64,000 nt of DNA from an uncultured delta proteobacterium (GCA_903885795.1 CAISJV010000065.1:1-64000); one strand, 5' to 3'. Shown: positions 15,979-25,658, counted from the first letter of the stretch. Made by a program: numbers and translations. The notes: generated by a model not told the origin, from the sequence alone.

Positions 15979-16668
15979 ATGTCATCTCTTCGCGATAATA
16001 GTTGGTACTATACTCTCGCCATCATGTTGGCCGCGTTGTCGGGAATAATGTGGTTCGGGCTCACCCAGGTGGCGCGCGCCGATGAAAGGGGGCCCCGCCA
16101 GCAAGAATTCAGGGATTCCAATTACGGCCACAACCGTTACTACCCGTCTCGCGGTCAGCTCGTTACAGCACTGCCAAGCGGCCACCGGACGGTGTTTTAC
16201 GGCAATGCACAGTACTATCGCCATGGAGGTGTCTGGTATCGCCCGCAGGGACGGAGCTTCGTCATTGTTGCGCCTCCCTTCGGGATGATCGTTCCCTTTT
16301 TGCCGCCCTATTACGCGACGATCTGGGTGGGCGGTCTTCCTTACTATTATGCCAACGAAGTTTATTACGCTCAAGGCGCGAATGGCTACGTCATCGTCGA
16401 GCCACCGAAGGGGGAAGTTATTCAGGCGTCCCCGTCGGCAGGACAAATGTCTACAGACCAGTTGTTCGTCTATCCCCGCCAAGGTCAGACTGAACAGCAA
16501 CAGGCAACTGATCGTCATGAATGCCATCGCTGGGCTGTGAATCAGACAGGCTTCGATCCGACTCAGCCGCCTGCCAGTATGCCCGCAGCTCAAACGATCC
16601 AGAAGCGTGCGGACTATCAAAGGGCGATGTCCGCCTGCCTGGATGGACTCGGATACACTGTGAAATGA
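15979..16668 (+). CDS. DUF6515-type secreted protein
   Basis: A 229-residue protein with a signal peptide (cut after ARADE). The Tyr/Gly/Pro-rich region with GNAQYYRHGGVWYRPQGRSF and PYYYANEVYYAQG is typical of DUF6515. The C-terminal domain QLFVYPRQGQTEQQQATDRHE...RAMSACLDGLGYTVK is shared with the gene before it. AAGGAGGCAATAGCC precedes the ATG. Probably an envelope surface protein. Confidence 0.72.
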   Translation: MSSLRDNSWYYTLAIMLAALSGIMWFGLTQVARADERGPRQQEFRDSNYGHNRYYPSRGQLVTALPSGHRTVFYGNAQYYRHGGVWYRPQGRSFVIVAPPFGMIVPFLPPYYATIWVGGLPYYYANEVYYAQGANGYVIVEPPKGEVIQASPSAGQMSTDQLFVYPRQGQTEQQQATDRHECHRWAVNQTGFDPTQPPASMPAAQTIQKRADYQRAMSACLDGLGYTVK

Positions 16669-16744
16669 AGGCCACAATAATCATGTTTCAGATCTTTTCC
16701 CGTGAAAAGGAGTCAAATCCCGGATGGATCAAGGAGGCTGCAAA

Positions 16745-17590
16745 ATGAAAAGGTTACTTTTTGGAACAGTATTTTTGGCGTTGTTACTTGCATTTCCGCT
16801 TCCAATGACGGCAGGGGCAGATGTAGGCATCAGCATTTCTCTGCCTCCCCTCATCTTATTTTCCGGACCTCCCGTGATGGTAGTGATACCTGAAACGAAT
16901 GTCTATGTCGTCCCCGACGTAGATGGGGAAATCTTTTTCTACAATGGTTGGTGGTGGCGCCCGTGGGATGGGCGATGGTATCGTTCGCGGAACTATAGAT
17001 CAGGTTGGGTCTACTATCAAAGCGTTCCAACTTTTTATAGAGGGATACCACCGGGCTGGAGGAATGACTACCGTAATCATCGTTGGCAAGGGCATCAATG
17101 GAACTATCAGCGAATACCCCACCAACAGGTTCAACAGAACTGGCGCACCTGGGAAAAGGGCAGGCATTGGGAGAAGCAAAACACCTGGGGTGTCCAAGGT
17201 TTGAAGCCCCAGACGCGATCACAGCAGCCGTCTCAAGCGGTCAAACCAAAAGCTCAGGCAAAGCCGCAATCGCGAGAGGAAGCCAAGCCACAACAAGCGC
17301 GGCCGCAAGCCCGAGAGATCCAGCCTCAGCACTCTCAACCACAGCCTCAGAAGGCAAAAACGAAATCTCGAGAAGAGGCCAAGCCACAACAATCACGGCC
17401 GCAATCCGAAGAGGTTCAATCTCAGCACTCTCAGCCAGAACAGCGGGAGGCGCCACAACAATCTCATCCACAATCCGGGGGTGTTCAACAACAGCACTCT
17501 CAGCCGCAACAGCGGGAGGCGACGCAACAATCCAACCCTTCACATGGAAAATCCGGAAAAGGTGGGCAAGAAAAACAGGATAGAAACTAG
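16745..17590 (+). CDS. Secreted Trp/Tyr-rich protein with Gln/Pro repeat tail
   Basis: A 281-residue protein with a signal peptide and a region with WWWRPWDGRWYRSRNYRSGW and QNWRTWEKGRHWEKQN (aromatic-arginine repeats of the YXWGXW type). The C-terminal 110 residues are imperfect Q/P-rich repeats around SREEAKPQQ and QPQHSQPQ. The tail looks intrinsically disordered. AAGGAGGCTGCAAA precedes the ATG. Function unknown; likely periplasmic or surface-exposed. Confidence 0.6.
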   Translation: MKRLLFGTVFLALLLAFPLPMTAGADVGISISLPPLILFSGPPVMVVIPETNVYVVPDVDGEIFFYNGWWWRPWDGRWYRSRNYRSGWVYYQSVPTFYRGIPPGWRNDYRNHRWQGHQWNYQRIPHQQVQQNWRTWEKGRHWEKQNTWGVQGLKPQTRSQQPSQAVKPKAQAKPQSREEAKPQQARPQAREIQPQHSQPQPQKAKTKSREEAKPQQSRPQSEEVQSQHSQPEQREAPQQSHPQSGGVQQQHSQPQQREATQQSNPSHGKSGKGGQEKQDRN

Positions 17591-17591
17591 G

Positions 17592-19217
17592 ATGACAAAA
17601 AATAATCTTGCCATGAAAAAGATACAATTGATTATCCTCGTGGTGCTTGCCATGTTCGGATCGAGCGGTTGCCTTGCCGGGGAGCCCGCCTCCGCCGGCG
17701 CGCCAAATTCGTTACCGCCGACACTGCATGCAGATCAGAGATCCAGCTATCAAGGATTCGCCCGCTCAGGCGGTTTCAATTACCGGGAGTCCTTTTCCCT
17801 CTCTCAGAACACGCCGGGTAAAAGTCTTATCGGGGAGCCCATTGCTACAGATGTTCCCAAAGCGTCCAAGCCGGTTCTGTCCTGGGAAACCGGCGCCGGT
17901 AAGAGCTATCTCATCCCGGCCCTCGAAATCCCGGCCTTCATTCTTCTCCTCAACGGGATCGACCGTCTTGCCTACCCCAACGATGTAGAACAAGGGAAAA
18001 AAGTCTACGACACGGACCTGTCCACCTTCTGGGATCATGTCGTCCACGGCCCCTGGGGATTTGACCAGGACAATTTCGCCATGAACCAGCTCCTGCATCC
18101 ATATCAGGGATCAATCTACTACGGACTCGCGCGATCAACCGGCCTCAGCTTTTGGGAGTCCTCCGCCTATACCTTCGCGGGCAGTTTTCTCTGGGAGACC
18201 GCCGGTGAGACCACGTCGCCTTCCTTCAATGACCAGATTGCCAGCGGTATTGCCGGGAGCTTCCTGGGGGAGCCACTCTTCCGGATGGCCAGCCTGGTTC
18301 TCGAAGGCGATGGCAGCAAGCCCGGGTTTTTACGCGAGCTGGGAGCATTCGTGCTTTCGCCACCCCTGGGCCTCAACCGCCTCGTCTTTGGCGACAGCTT
18401 CAAATCCGTCTTCCCGAGCCATAATCCGGCCACCGCCTGGCGCTTGCGGTTTGGCGTGAGTCTGGGCCGTTCGTATGACCAGGGTGGAAGCCCCGACGAC
18501 AGGACGGATGCGACAATCGACTTCGCCATGGCCTATGGGCTCCCCGGCAAGCCGGGCTATACCTACAAGCGCCCCTTCGATTATTTCAACGTTGAGTTTC
18601 TGGCTGCCAGCATTTCGGATAACCCCCTCCAGGACGTCATGATCCGCGGCCTCCTCTTCGGAAAAGAATACGAAGCGGGCGACTCATATCGTGGGATATG
18701 GGGACTTTACGGCGGCTATGACTACATATCGCCGCAAACCTTCCGCGTTTCGAGCACGGCCGCCTCTCTCGGCACTACCTTCCAGTGGTGGCTCGCCCAA
18801 TCGGTGGCGCTCCAGGGCTCAGTCCTCGGTGGCGTTGGCTACGGTGCGGCCGGATCTACCACCGGAGTGGGTGAGCGCAACTACCACTATGGTGTCGACC
18901 CGCAGGGGCTCCTTGCCCTCAGACTCATCTTCGGCAATCGGGCCATGCTCGACATGACGGGACGCGCGTATTACATTGGCGGCACTGGCAGCACCGAGCC
19001 GGGAACGGAAAATATCGGCCGCCTGAACGCGGGGCTTACCGTTCGCGTATACGGCCGACACGCCCTCGGGATCCAGTACATTGCATCGAGCCGGGATGCA
19101 TACTATCCCAACCGCGCCGACGTACATCAGACAACGGGAACCGTCAGCCTTGTTTATACCCTCCTCGGCGACTCCGGATTCGGCGCTGTCGAGTGGCGCG
19201 AGGCCGACCATCGCTGA
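17592..19217 (+). CDS. DUF3943 outer-membrane protein
   Basis: About 541 residues from ATG 17592 (ATG 17613 also possible); lipobox-like SSGC near residue 26. The body contains HVVHGPWGFDQDNFAMNQLLHPYQGSIYYGLARSTGL and SPSFNDQIASGIAGSFLGE, the pattern of DUF3943. A C-terminal series of amphipathic beta strands follows. The start overlaps nothing and lies after the Q-rich gene stop. A predicted beta-barrel or surface assembly; function unknown. Confidence 0.72.
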   Translation: MTKNNLAMKKIQLIILVVLAMFGSSGCLAGEPASAGAPNSLPPTLHADQRSSYQGFARSGGFNYRESFSLSQNTPGKSLIGEPIATDVPKASKPVLSWETGAGKSYLIPALEIPAFILLLNGIDRLAYPNDVEQGKKVYDTDLSTFWDHVVHGPWGFDQDNFAMNQLLHPYQGSIYYGLARSTGLSFWESSAYTFAGSFLWETAGETTSPSFNDQIASGIAGSFLGEPLFRMASLVLEGDGSKPGFLRELGAFVLSPPLGLNRLVFGDSFKSVFPSHNPATAWRLRFGVSLGRSYDQGGSPDDRTDATIDFAMAYGLPGKPGYTYKRPFDYFNVEFLAASISDNPLQDVMIRGLLFGKEYEAGDSYRGIWGLYGGYDYISPQTFRVSSTAASLGTTFQWWLAQSVALQGSVLGGVGYGAAGSTTGVGERNYHYGVDPQGLLALRLIFGNRAMLDMTGRAYYIGGTGSTEPGTENIGRLNAGLTVRVYGRHALGIQYIASSRDAYYPNRADVHQTTGTVSLVYTLLGDSGFGAVEWREADHR

Positions 19218-19250
19218 TCCGGGCAGACCGATGAGCCGTCTGGAGCAGGA

Positions 19251-19796
19251 ATGAAAAAACGTACTCTCCGGATTAACATTTCGCTGTTCTTACTGCTGTT
19301 CGGTCTCATAGCAAGTATCGATGTTCATGCGTATGATGGCATTGAGCTGGTGGGCGACGTTTTGGTGTGTGCATTACCTGTCACCGCAGCCGGTCTGACC
19401 ATAGGCTTCAGGGATGGCCGGGGCGCGCTGGAGTTGGCTGAGTCAGCGGCTCTTGCAATGGGCGTGACTTATGCCCTTAAACTTGGCATCGATAAGACGC
19501 GTCCCGATGGTGAGAATCAATCATTTCCTTCGGGGCACGCAGCGATTGCCTTCACCTCCGCCGAGTTCATGTTCAAGCGTTACGGATGGGAATACGGCCT
19601 GCCAGCTTACGCTGTTGCAACATTTGTGGCTTACAGCCGGGTTGAATCAGGACAACATTATGCGATTGACGTGATGGCTGGTGCGGCCATCGGCATCGTG
19701 AGCAGCTATCTGTTTACCCGGCCTTACAAAGGTTGGGATATCCATCCGGATGTTGGTTATTCATATTTAGGCATCCGTCTGAACCATAGCTGGTAA
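19251..19796 (+). CDS. PAP2-family phosphatase
   Basis: A 181-residue protein with an N-terminal signal or anchor. Three PAP2 motifs: KTRPDGENQSF, PSGHAAIAF and SRVESGQHYAIDVMAG. The catalytic histidines are in the second and third. It acts on membrane lipid phosphates or pyrophosphates at the periplasmic face. It is shorter than classical six-helix PAP2 enzymes. It sits 33 bases after the DUF3943 gene, probably cotranscribed. Confidence 0.85.
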   Translation: MKKRTLRINISLFLLLFGLIASIDVHAYDGIELVGDVLVCALPVTAAGLTIGFRDGRGALELAESAALAMGVTYALKLGIDKTRPDGENQSFPSGHAAIAFTSAEFMFKRYGWEYGLPAYAVATFVAYSRVESGQHYAIDVMAGAAIGIVSSYLFTRPYKGWDIHPDVGYSYLGIRLNHSW

Positions 19797-19885
19797 AATA
19801 TACAATGTCAAAATAGCTGCGATCCGAGTTCCGGTTTCACGAGAGCGGATATTGCGAGCCGGAGACAATCTCATCTCAACGCATC

Positions 19886-20034
19886 CCTCAACATATTGAG
19901 GTTCCACCAAATACTGAGGCCAAACGAATCGTTTCACGCTTTTTTCCTGTCCTCCCCTGTCCAGTTAAGTAGATGTTATTAAATCATTAATACGAATATC
20001 TGATTTCGCTCCGGTGATTGGCAGGCCACTTGCT
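19886..20034 (+). promoter_or_regulatory. Sigma-54 cassette F (closest to consensus)
   Basis: Operator CCTCAACATATTGAGG at 19886-19901, spacer TTCCACCA, third half-site AATACTGAGG at 19910-19919, TTATTAAATCATTAATAC block near 19977, and promoter TGGCAGGCCACTTGCT at 20019-20034. The spacing is 133 bp. The ABM start is seen as GTGATTCTTGTAACC at 20046. It drives the DUF3185 protein and perhaps the histidine kinase. Confidence 0.87.
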
Positions 20035-20085
20035 ATAACGCTATTGTGATTCTTGTAACCAAACAAAGGAAGGAGATCAGTTCTT

Positions 20086-20310
20086 ATGAAACAGACAATG
20101 ATAATTGGTATAGTTTTAATCGCCATCGGGGTGGGGGCTCTTGCCTACCAGGGCATTACCTACACCACCCGCGAGAAGATCATTGATATCGGACCCATCC
20201 AGGCGACCCACGAGACCAAAAAAACCATCCCGTTCTCACCCATTTTGGGTGGCTGTGCGCTAGCAGGCGGAGTTGTGTTGGTCCTCATGGGAACGAGAGC
20301 CAAAGAATGA
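20086..20310 (+). CDS. DUF3185 small membrane protein
   Basis: A 74-residue protein, MKQTMIIGIVLIAIGVGALA..., with two helices flanking the loop YQGITYTTREKIIDIGPIQA. The YTTREKxxDxGP block is the signature I associate with DUF3185. AAGGAAGGAGATCAG precedes the ATG. First gene behind cassette F. Confidence 0.78.
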   Translation: MKQTMIIGIVLIAIGVGALAYQGITYTTREKIIDIGPIQATHETKKTIPFSPILGGCALAGGVVLVLMGTRAKE

Positions 20311-20415
20311 GGCATCCCATATCCCGCCATTCTCAAACCGTCGCCGGCACGGCGAATTCTCGAAACGGGAAGTCGATGGCAGGGGATACTGCTTTAAGGG
20401 AAGGGTAAATTTTCA

Positions 20416-22278
20416 ATGAAAAATACTCATAAAATTGTTGCATCCCTTGCGGGGGCGTTCCTGCTGGTTGCCCTGGGGGTGGTGGTATTGTTCTGGACTT
20501 TCGGCCAAATGAAGGAAGCAGCCGAGAATCGGAGTCATACGAAAATTGTAATCAGCAGCGCTGAAGATTTACTGTCCGACTTGAGGGATGCCGAGACCGG
20601 TCAGCGCGGCTATTCGCTGACCGGTGACGAAGCCTATCTGGAACCGTATTTGGCGGTGCGTGATGGCTTTAGCAGCCATCTGAAAGCGTTGCGTCAACTT
20701 ACCTTAATCAGCGCTGCCCAAAAACACCTGGACACAATAGCTCCCTTGATGGATGCCAAATTGTTGGAAATGGCGCATGTCATTGAGTTGCGCCGCAACC
20801 AGGACATGACGGGCGTACTATCGGCGGTAGGCAGTGGACAGGGCAAGCGGCTAATGGATTCGATTCGTATCGAGATGAGCAGCTTCGTCAAGATAGAGGA
20901 AGACGCACTGGCGCAGCACGAAGCAGAGTTCCAATCCAACATGCGCCGTCTGTTTACCGTCATCGTTATTGCCAGTCTGCTTATATTGGTGCTGGCACTT
21001 TTGTTCAGCTATTTGATCTACCGGGAAACACAGCATCGACTTAAGAATTTAGCCCTTCTCCAGACACAGCATTTGCTCGAGATTCAGGAGGGCACGAATA
21101 GGCAATTGCAGCAGGCCAATGTCACCCTGCAGATCAGCGAGGAAAAGCTCGCAGTTACGTTAAACTCTATCGGTGATGCGGTGATGGCCACCGATGACGA
21201 AGGGCGTGTGACGCTCCTGAATCCCCTTGCCGAACAGCTCACCGGCTGGACACAGGCGGAAGCCGCCGGTCGCCCGGTGGAAGAGATTTTTCGCATCATC
21301 AACCAGGAAACCCGTCAACCTTCCACTATTCCGGTAAAGGAAACCCTGGCCCATGGCACGATACAGGGGCTGGCCAACCACACCCTGCTGATTGCACGCG
21401 ATGGCCGCGAATATGCAATTGCCGACAGTTGCGCACCGATTCGGAACCGCGACGGTGAGGTGGTCGGCGCTGTGCTGGTGTTCCGCGATGTCACCGAGCA
21501 AATGGAAATGGAAATTGGTCTGGAAAAAGCTCACGAAGAGCTGAAGGAGTTAACCTGCGAGCTAAAACGGGCTGCCCGGGCGAAATCTGAATTCCTGGCC
21601 AACATGTCCCATGAACTCAGGACCCCCCTCAACTCCATTAACGGTTTCTCCGAGGTATTATACGACGAGACTTTCGGACCCCTTAACGAGAAGCAGAGGA
21701 AATACGTCAATAATATTTTAACCAGTGGTAAACACCTTCTCTTACTGATAAATCAGATACTTGACATGGCAAAAGTTGAAGCCGGAAAGATGAATCTGGC
21801 ATTATCCAGCTTACCCATGAAAAGCCTGTTAAGTGATATTTCACTGCTGGTAGCGGACATGGTCGGCAAAAAAGAGCTTCAAATGGTGCTTGATATAGCC
21901 GATGATCTGCCGAATATCGAGGCCGATGAGCTCAAGGTAAAACAAATAATTTACAACCTCCTTTCAAACGCAGTCAAATTTACCCCCGCGGGCGGTAAAA
22001 TCGGCATGGGGGCGAAGAAAGTTGGTTCCGGGATTGAAGTAGTGGTCTGGGATACGGGGGTCGGTATCGCCTCTGAAAACATGGAGAAAATATTTGAAGG
22101 GTTTTTCCGTGTCGATACCCCATATTCCCGGGTAACAGAGGGGACCGGACTCGGATTGCCCCTCTCTAAAAAGCTGGTTGAGCTGCACGGCGGGAAGTTT
22201 TCCGTAGAATCGGAGGGGTTGAATAAAGGCGTCTCGGTCCGGTTTACCCTGTCTGTCGTATCTAGTAAGGAGGTGTGA
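20416..22278 (+). CDS. CHASE3-PAS sensor histidine kinase
   Basis: A 620-residue membrane kinase. Helix 1 is near residues 8-30, the CHASE3 extracytoplasmic domain at 35-170 (LRDAETGQRGYSLTGDEAYL) and helix 2 near 176-200. A coiled region and a PAS domain near 240-360 follow. The HisKA domain has phospho-acceptor His 399 in NMSHELRTPLNS, and the HATPase domain has DTGVGIASENMEKIFEGF and GTGLGLPLSKKL. It is followed at 2 bases by a receiver protein and then a receiver-HD protein, so the three form one phosphorelay unit. Confidence 0.92.
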   Translation: MKNTHKIVASLAGAFLLVALGVVVLFWTFGQMKEAAENRSHTKIVISSAEDLLSDLRDAETGQRGYSLTGDEAYLEPYLAVRDGFSSHLKALRQLTLISAAQKHLDTIAPLMDAKLLEMAHVIELRRNQDMTGVLSAVGSGQGKRLMDSIRIEMSSFVKIEEDALAQHEAEFQSNMRRLFTVIVIASLLILVLALLFSYLIYRETQHRLKNLALLQTQHLLEIQEGTNRQLQQANVTLQISEEKLAVTLNSIGDAVMATDDEGRVTLLNPLAEQLTGWTQAEAAGRPVEEIFRIINQETRQPSTIPVKETLAHGTIQGLANHTLLIARDGREYAIADSCAPIRNRDGEVVGAVLVFRDVTEQMEMEIGLEKAHEELKELTCELKRAARAKSEFLANMSHELRTPLNSINGFSEVLYDETFGPLNEKQRKYVNNILTSGKHLLLLINQILDMAKVEAGKMNLALSSLPMKSLLSDISLLVADMVGKKELQMVLDIADDLPNIEADELKVKQIIYNLLSNAVKFTPAGGKIGMGAKKVGSGIEVVVWDTGVGIASENMEKIFEGFFRVDTPYSRVTEGTGLGLPLSKKLVELHGGKFSVESEGLNKGVSVRFTLSVVSSKEV

Positions 22279-22279
22279 A

Positions 22280-22645
22280 GTGGCCATGAAAGCATTAGTT
22301 GTCGATGATAATGGAAACAACCTGCTCTTGGAAAAAGACCTTTTGGAGGTCGCCGGTTTCGAAGTATTTGAAGCTGAAAATGCTTCCGACGGAATTGCCG
22401 TTGCCAGAAAAGAAAAACCGGATATTATCGTTATGGATGTGCGGCTTCCGGATATGCTCGGTACCGAAGCCGCCATGATATTGCGCCAAGACAAGGAGAC
22501 ACAGGATATTCCCATTGTTTTTGTTACCGCCTCTGTAATGGCGGATGGTAGAGCAGTAATGGACACCATACCTAACAGCGGATTTATAGGTAAGCCGATA
22601 AATACGCGCACCTTTGCGAAAGAAGTCCGTCAATTTATCAAGTGA
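22280..22645 (+). CDS. Stand-alone response-regulator receiver
   Basis: A 121-residue CheY-like domain: KALVVDDN at the start, phospho-acceptor Asp in IIVMDVRLPDM near residue 53, and VFVTAS and KPINTRTF at the end. GTG 22280 is 6 bases from AAGGAGG, ATG 22286 12 bases; GTG is preferred. There is no output domain, so it probably passes phosphate on or acts by protein contact. Confidence 0.9.
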   Translation: MAMKALVVDDNGNNLLLEKDLLEVAGFEVFEAENASDGIAVARKEKPDIIVMDVRLPDMLGTEAAMILRQDKETQDIPIVFVTASVMADGRAVMDTIPNSGFIGKPINTRTFAKEVRQFIK

Positions 22646-22688
22646 GTTTTCTGACATGCTGAAAAGTCAAATTTAAAAGAGACAGCGG

Positions 22689-23804
22689 ATGAAAGACAAA
22701 CCGGTAATCTTAGTGGTTGATGACCAGTCCCAAAACATCGAACTTCTCGAAGCATACCTTGTTCCGCAGGGTTATGAAATCGTCATGGCGGCGGGCGGTG
22801 AAGAAGCGCTGGGGAAGCTTTCCGGTAATCATATCGATCTGATTCTGTTGGACGTCATGATGCCCGGCATGGATGGCTTTGAAGTTACCCGCAGGGTCAG
22901 GCAAGACAATGCACATCGACTGCTTCCGATAATCCTGATTACGGCCTTGCGGGAAACGGAAGACCGGGTAAAAGGAATTGAAGCCGGCTGCGATGATTTC
23001 ATTTCAAAGCCTGTTGATAAGATGGAACTTTTAGCCAGGGTCCGGTCTCTCCTGAAGGTCAAGGCCTACAACGACTTGCTGAGTAATTACCGGGAAGAGC
23101 TGGAGTCCGAGGTTGCCGGAAGGACGGAGGAATTAAAGCATGCCCTGGAGAGGATAAAAGCAGATGGGCTGGAGATGATTTACCGGCTGTCCATGGCCTC
23201 TGAGTTCAAGGACAGGGAAACTGGCTCCCATGTCAAGCGCATGAGCCGTTATGCCGCTGCCGTTGCCGGCCGCATGAAGCTAAACAAAACTGATATTGAA
23301 ACCATTCTTTATGGATCTCCCATGCATGATTTGGGTAAGATTGGGATACCTGACCTGATCCTCTTGAAACCGGCCAAGCTTGATCCGGGGGAGTGGGAAA
23401 TCATGAAGCAGCATACGGTCATCGGCGCCAAAATCCTCGAGGGTTCGGATGCCGAATTCATGAGGATGGGAGAGACTATAGCCCAGCATCATCATGAGAA
23501 ATGGGATGGAAGCGGTTATCCGAATCGTCTTAGGGGAGCAGAGATACCGATTGCCGGCCGCATCGCGGCTATTGCAGATGTATTCGATGCCCTGACATCC
23601 AAACGACCTTACAAGGAAGCATTCTCTGTAGAGGAGTCACTGGCCATTATCAGGGAAGGGAGAGGAACCCACTTCGATCCGGAGGTGGTGGATGCTTTCT
23701 TCGCCATCCAGGATGAAATACTCACTGTCAAGAAACAACTTAGTGACAATAATCAAAGGAATTTAGATATCCCTGAACTGAAAGCCATGCATCAGCATGG
23801 ATGA
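22689..23804 (+). CDS. Receiver-HD-GYP protein (c-di-GMP phosphodiesterase)
   Basis: A 371-residue protein with a receiver at 1-120 (phospho-acceptor in LILLDVMMPGMDGFE), a coiled linker, and an HD domain of the HD-GYP class at 165-350. HDLGKIGIPDLIL, HHHEKWDGSGYPNRLRG, ADVFDALTSKRPYK and GTHFDPEVVDAF are all present, so the metal ligands for c-di-GMP hydrolysis are retained. It should be controlled by the kinase at 20416. Confidence 0.9.
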   Translation: MKDKPVILVVDDQSQNIELLEAYLVPQGYEIVMAAGGEEALGKLSGNHIDLILLDVMMPGMDGFEVTRRVRQDNAHRLLPIILITALRETEDRVKGIEAGCDDFISKPVDKMELLARVRSLLKVKAYNDLLSNYREELESEVAGRTEELKHALERIKADGLEMIYRLSMASEFKDRETGSHVKRMSRYAAAVAGRMKLNKTDIETILYGSPMHDLGKIGIPDLILLKPAKLDPGEWEIMKQHTVIGAKILEGSDAEFMRMGETIAQHHHEKWDGSGYPNRLRGAEIPIAGRIAAIADVFDALTSKRPYKEAFSVEESLAIIREGRGTHFDPEVVDAFFAIQDEILTVKKQLSDNNQRNLDIPELKAMHQHG

Positions 23805-23904
23805 TTTGATGTCCACTATTTACCACCGGCCTCAATTAAGCTGGCGATAGTCCGGCGTAAGAGCAAAGGACCGGATAAGAATCTCCACATCTCTTTAATG
23901 CATC

Positions 23905-24053
23905 CCTCAATATGTTGAGGTTCCGCCAAATGTTGAGGCCAAAAGAACCATTCCACGCCGTGCTGCTGTGCTCTCCTGCTAATCTAATCCATCGTTATTA
24001 AAGGATTAATCCAAGCTTCCGATTTTTCATCGGTCCTTGGCAGGCCATTTGCT
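23905..24053 (+). promoter_or_regulatory. Sigma-54 cassette G
   Basis: Operator CCTCAATATGTTGAGG at 23905-23920, third half-site AATGTTGAGG at 23929-23938, TTATTAAAGGATTAATCC block near 23996, and promoter TGGCAGGCCATTTGCT at 24038-24053. The spacing is 133 bp. An ABM-like TTCTTGTAATC follows but the ATG is lost. With the flanks it fills the gap 23805-24194. It drives the propeller protein at 24195. Confidence 0.86.
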
Positions 24054-24194
24054 ATAACATGTTTTAGAGTTCTTGTAATCTCACCGAAAAGTGAGGTTTT
24101 GTCATTTTTTGGGAAGGGAGGGTAACGGCTTAGCAAGCTTAAGTGGTTTAAGGTTTTCTGGATAAGAATAAGGAGTAAGAAAGGAGAAGTTCAA

Positions 24195-25085
24195 ATGAAA
24201 AAGATGTTGGTACTGTCGATGTTGCTTGTGGCAGTTTTTGTACTTTTTGCAGGTTCAGGCATTGCCCGTGCACAAAAGGCCGATGACGGTACGAGGCCCA
24301 TGTACGCTGTCACATACGGCAAGGGCATCATCCTGACTTCGCTTGACGGTGAAACCTGGACTATTAGAAATTCCGGGACTCACGTGCCTCTTGCCGACCT
24401 GGAATACGGTGAGGGTATATTTGTGGCGGTGGGCGGCCGCGGTATGATCGTGACAGGCTCAAAGGACGGGTCAACATGGACATTCCGGAAGTCCGGCGCC
24501 ACCAGCGATCTCTGGGCCATCAAGTATGCCCGCGGGATCTTCGTGGCGGTCGGTAGTGCGGGTACGGTAATAACTTCGCCAGACGGATACACATGGACTA
24601 AAATAGCGAACCTGACCCCCTATGCCCTGAGGAATCTTGCCTATGGCAAGGATAATTTCGTTACCATCGGCGAGATGGGATACATCTTCAACTCAAAAGA
24701 CGGTATATCTTGGGTACGTCAGGGAAATCAGCAATTTACGGACCACCTCTTTGGCATGACTTATGCCAAGGGAATGTTTACAGCCGTTGGGGCCAATGGA
24801 AGAATTATGACATCGCCCGACGACGGGGTAACCTGGACTGAGCGTTATTCAGGAACGACGGAGTATCTCTCCGGTATCGCCTATGGCAATGAGAGATATG
24901 TGGCCGTGGGTGCATACGGCACAATCGTGACATCATCTGATTCACGAAACTGGACAACCGTAAGTTCCGGTTCCCAAAGCTGGCTTGGGGCAGTCACTTA
25001 CGCGAAAAAGAAATTCATTGTTATTGCTACGGATGGCTCGATATTGACATCGCCCGACGGGATGATCTGGTCGCCCAAACTCTGA
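24195..25085 (+). CDS. Secreted beta-propeller protein (Ycf48/BNR-like)
   Basis: A 296-residue protein with a signal peptide (cut after IARAQ). About six 40-residue repeats carry the pattern YxxGxFVAVGxxGxIxTSxDGxxWT, as in Ycf48/BNR-type propellers. No catalytic residues stand out; such propellers usually serve as binding scaffolds. GAAAGGAGAAGTTCAA precedes the ATG. Confidence 0.78.
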   Translation: MKKMLVLSMLLVAVFVLFAGSGIARAQKADDGTRPMYAVTYGKGIILTSLDGETWTIRNSGTHVPLADLEYGEGIFVAVGGRGMIVTGSKDGSTWTFRKSGATSDLWAIKYARGIFVAVGSAGTVITSPDGYTWTKIANLTPYALRNLAYGKDNFVTIGEMGYIFNSKDGISWVRQGNQQFTDHLFGMTYAKGMFTAVGANGRIMTSPDDGVTWTERYSGTTEYLSGIAYGNERYVAVGAYGTIVTSSDSRNWTTVSSGSQSWLGAVTYAKKKFIVIATDGSILTSPDGMIWSPKL

Positions 25086-25120
25086 AATGCGGAAGTTGAA
25101 TAATTTTGCTTATAACCCTC

Positions 25121-25146
25121 TTGGCGCCTGCAAGCGCAGGCGCCAA
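25121..25146. terminator. Perfect hairpin between genes
   Basis: TTGGCGCCTGC and its complement GCAGGCGCCAA pair with a four-base loop (AAGC). No T-run follows, so it could be a weak terminator or a mRNA-stabilising structure. Confidence 0.45.
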
Positions 25147-25172
25147 AGATTAAACCTACAAGGAGACAGATT

Positions 25173-25658
25173 ATGAAACGAAAGGCTTATCAAGCTGTTT
25201 TTACAGCTACACTCGTTGTTGTGATGGTGGCGTTTCTATCCACTATCTTTTTCGCCAATGCAAATCCTTCTTATGCAGCCGCAAGTAAAAAGAAACCAAC
25301 CGCAGTTGCCAGAACCTCTGCGGTCGAGTACACCGAGACTCAAATCAAACAGCTTCAAGGCGCCCTGAAGATCACCAAGGACCAGGAAGTATTATGGATT
25401 AACCTCACCCAGGTGATGCGGGAAAATGCGAAAGACATGGATGCCCTTTCCAAGGACAGGTCTGAAAACACCAAGACCATGAACAGCGTCGAGCGCATGA
25501 AATTCCATAGAGATATTACCAAAGCCCATTTAGATCAACTGGAGAAGCTCATCCCGCCGTTCGAGGCTTTCTACTCCAGCATGTCTGATCAACAGCGGAA
25601 TATCACCGACATTATATTCCAGACCGGGGCATATGGAGGGAAGTCCAAGAAGAAATAA
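25173..25658 (+). CDS. LTxxQ-type (Spy-like) secreted protein
   Basis: A 161-residue protein with an N-terminal signal and a long helical body. TETQIKQLQGALKITKDQEVLW and MSDQQRNITDIIF resemble the paired motifs of the LTxxQ/Spy superfamily, with a basic C-terminal tail. AAGGAGACAGATT precedes the ATG. Probably a periplasmic chaperone-like helical protein. Confidence 0.65.
   Translation: MKRKAYQAVFTATLVVVMVAFLSTIFFANANPSYAAASKKKPTAVARTSAVEYTETQIKQLQGALKITKDQEVLWINLTQVMRENAKDMDALSKDRSENTKTMNSVERMKFHRDITKAHLDQLEKLIPPFEAFYSSMSDQQRNITDIIFQTGAYGGKSKKK

Noticed and set aside
17083-17583. Second plus-strand frame inside the Gln/Pro-rich gene
   Set aside because: It comes from the same repeat tract read in another frame, with no ribosome site; the frame from 16745 has a signal peptide.
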